Positions 5,305 through 6,171 of a DNA stretch of 6,171 bases are shown here, piece after piece. Source of the DNA: Deltaproteobacteria bacterium (GTDB lineage Bacteria > Myxococcota_A > UBA796 > UBA2385); assembly GCA_003694325.1 (NCBI GenBank), contig RFKJ01000261.1, positions 1 through 6,171 on the forward strand. The letters are read 5' to 3'. Both the position numbers and the translations under genes were made by a program. Under the pieces are notes generated by a model. It had not been told where the DNA came from. It saw nothing but the letters and a program-made list of their open reading frames with translations, and did no database searches. Numbering within the stretch: position 1 is the first letter of the stretch; each line of letters begins with the position of its first letter.

Positions 5305-6065
5305 CAGAAGTCCAGCCCGGCGATGAGCCGCACCGCCACGGCCGGCTCGACCTCGGCCTCGCCGTCGACCAGCTCCAGGAAGGTGACGGGGACGGTGGCG
5401 GTGGCCCACAGGCCCGGGCCGACCCAGCCCAGTGCCGGCCCGGCCGACAGCTTCATCTCAGTCTCGTCCTCCTTCCACTCGTTCTTCTGGATCACCTCGG
5501 CGCCGAAGTGCACGGCGTCCACCTTGTAGGAGGCGGCGAGGAGGTTCTCGACGACGATCTCCCGTTCGTGCTCGACCTCGACCGCACCGGCGGCATCGAT
5601 CTCCTCCTCCCGCTCCCACTCCAGCTCGCCCACGAGGTTGTAGGCGACGACCAGCCCGCCCCATTCCTCGTCGAGCAGCAGCTTGGCCTCCAGCTCGGTC
5701 TCGGTCGGACCGACGCCGACCTCCCCGTACAGCGCCATGCCGACGGCCTGGGTCGCCCGCGACCGCAGGTTGAGCTTCCACTCGGAGCTGACGCCATCGA
5801 AGCGACTGCCCGATGGATCCGCGCTCCAGTTGATGTAGAAGGCGGTCAGCAGCTTGTCGGTCAGGCCGACCTCCAGCTCCATGCGCTGCTGCATGGTCAG
5901 CCCTTCCCCCTCGTGATGGGGCAGGATGAAGGTGGTCCACGGCTCGATCTCGCGCACCCCCCGGGGCATCGTGAGCGACTCGTAGGTGTAGGTGAACCGC
6001 CGCTCGTTGGCCTGGGCGGGCGTGGCGAGGGATGCGATGATGGCGGCGAGAAGGGGGATGGTCAT
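5304..6065 (-). CDS. Predicted outer-membrane beta-barrel protein of unknown function
   Basis: A 253-residue protein starting at ATG6065 with AAGGAG ten bases upstream. The signal peptide is 'MTIPLLAAIIASLATPAQA', probably cut before N20; it lacks the usual N-terminal lysine or arginine, yet no in-frame start exists further upstream. The mature chain begins 'RRFTYTYESLTMPRGVREIEPWTTF' and is rich in alternating polar/hydrophobic strands ('KLLLDEEWGGLVVAYNLVGELEW', 'AVEVEHEREIVVENLLAASYKV'). Aromatic residues recur at strand ends and the chain finishes 'VAVRLIAGLDF', with the terminal phenylalanine typical of outer-membrane barrels. It is strongly acidic (runs such as 'EWEREEEIDAA'), which could favour cation contact. 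I do not recognise a characterised family. It is the first gene behind the Fur box and overlaps the FMN-binding gene by one base, so an iron-related envelope role is likely. It is not a TonB receptor: it is too short and has no plug domain. Confidence 0.75.
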   Translation of the reverse strand: MTIPLLAAIIASLATPAQANERRFTYTYESLTMPRGVREIEPWTTFILPHHEGEGLTMQQRMELEVGLTDKLLTAFYINWSADPSGSRFDGVSSEWKLNLRSRATQAVGMALYGEVGVGPTETELEAKLLLDEEWGGLVVAYNLVGELEWEREEEIDAAGAVEVEHEREIVVENLLAASYKVDAVHFGAEVIQKNEWKEDETEMKLSAGPALGWVGPGLWATATVPVTFLELVDGEAEVEPAVAVRLIAGLDF

Positions 6066-6087
6066 GGGAATCGGGCTCCTTGGGGGA

Positions 6088-6101
6088 TGGAAGCGTTTCC
6101 A
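6088..6101. promoter_or_regulatory. LacI-type palindrome in the leader of the Fur-box unit
   Basis: TGGAAGCGTTTCCA has five-base arms TGGAA/TTCCA around a central CG-containing four-base core. This is the layout of operators bound by LacI/CcpA-family regulators, which have a central CG step. It lies between the proposed -10 element and the ribosome-binding site, where a bound protein would block transcription. Chance occurrence cannot be excluded. Confidence 0.35.
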
Positions 6102-6104
6102 GGG

Positions 6105-6132
6105 CTCATATGAAAACGATTTTCATTTTCAG
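6105..6132 (-). promoter_or_regulatory. Candidate promoter of the envelope redox unit
   Basis: On the minus strand CTGAAA (6132-6127) and TATGAG (6110-6105) are separated by 16 bases, each matching four of six consensus positions. The Fur box fills the spacer, so iron-loaded Fur would exclude RNA polymerase. The elements are weak and partly coincide with the AT-rich box, so other -10 choices are possible. Confidence 0.35.
6112..6130 (-). promoter_or_regulatory. Fur box (ferric uptake regulator binding site)
   Basis: The minus strand reads GAAAATGAAAATCGTTTTC. By direct comparison it matches 15 of 19 positions of the classical Fur consensus GATAATGATAATCATTATC and keeps the hexamer-hexamer-C-inverted-hexamer layout. 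An overlapping perfect dyad, ATGAAAA-CGA-TTTTCAT, spans 6110-6126. It is the most AT-rich patch of the window, 46 bases before the start of the barrel gene. This implies that the three-gene unit is repressed when iron is plentiful. Confidence 0.82.
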
Positions 6133-6171
6133 CGGCTCGCTGGTATCGAGTGATAGCCCCCCCGTCAAGAC

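Noticed and set aside
5305..5409. A 35-residue N-terminal extension of the FMN-binding protein
   Set aside because: The extension is arginine/glycine-rich, lies wholly inside the upstream gene and would bury the signal peptide that starts exactly at ATG5304.

Overview
This is a GC-rich window with frequent GTG starts in which every supported gene lies on the minus strand, so transcription runs from high to low coordinates. A protein with a signal peptide that looks like an outer-membrane beta-barrel, plus a classical Fur box, point to a Gram-negative bacterium. The composition would suit Myxococcota or a high-GC proteobacterium, but the sequence alone does not settle the lineage. Almost every base is gene, start signal or short spacer, and no gene-free stretch exceeds about 190 bases.

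Region 1 (right end, about 6171 to 4188) is a three-gene unit behind a strong Fur-box match. It encodes a predicted exported beta-barrel protein, an exported FMN-binding-domain protein with an SGAT flavinylation motif, and a small histidine-rich four-helix membrane protein. The first two genes overlap by one base. The likely theme is iron-responsive redox chemistry in the cell envelope, but the exact function is not known from the sequence.

Region 2 (about 4155 to 1694) is an arsenic-resistance operon: arsR repressor, acr3 arsenite efflux permease, a thioredoxin-type arsC arsenate reductase and an ECF sigma factor resembling SigZ. Genes overlap or are separated by at most 15 bases. The arsC/sigma junction is unusual: an 18-base unit carrying both a ribosome-binding site and an ATG occurs four times in tandem, so the sigma factor has four equivalent in-frame starts. 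A second, unrelated 14-base tandem repeat covers the sigma factor's stop codon.

Region 3 (1693 to 186) starts with a 189-base non-coding stretch, followed by an ArsP_1-family permease and a 77-residue CxxC thioredoxin-like protein. Together with region 2 this would give arsenate reduction, arsenite export and possibly organoarsenical export, with the sigma factor as a possible link between the two units.

Region 4 (148 to 1) is the N-terminus of another minus-strand gene, probably an AMP-forming acyl-CoA synthetase, cut by the window edge. A GC-rich hairpin separates it from region 3.
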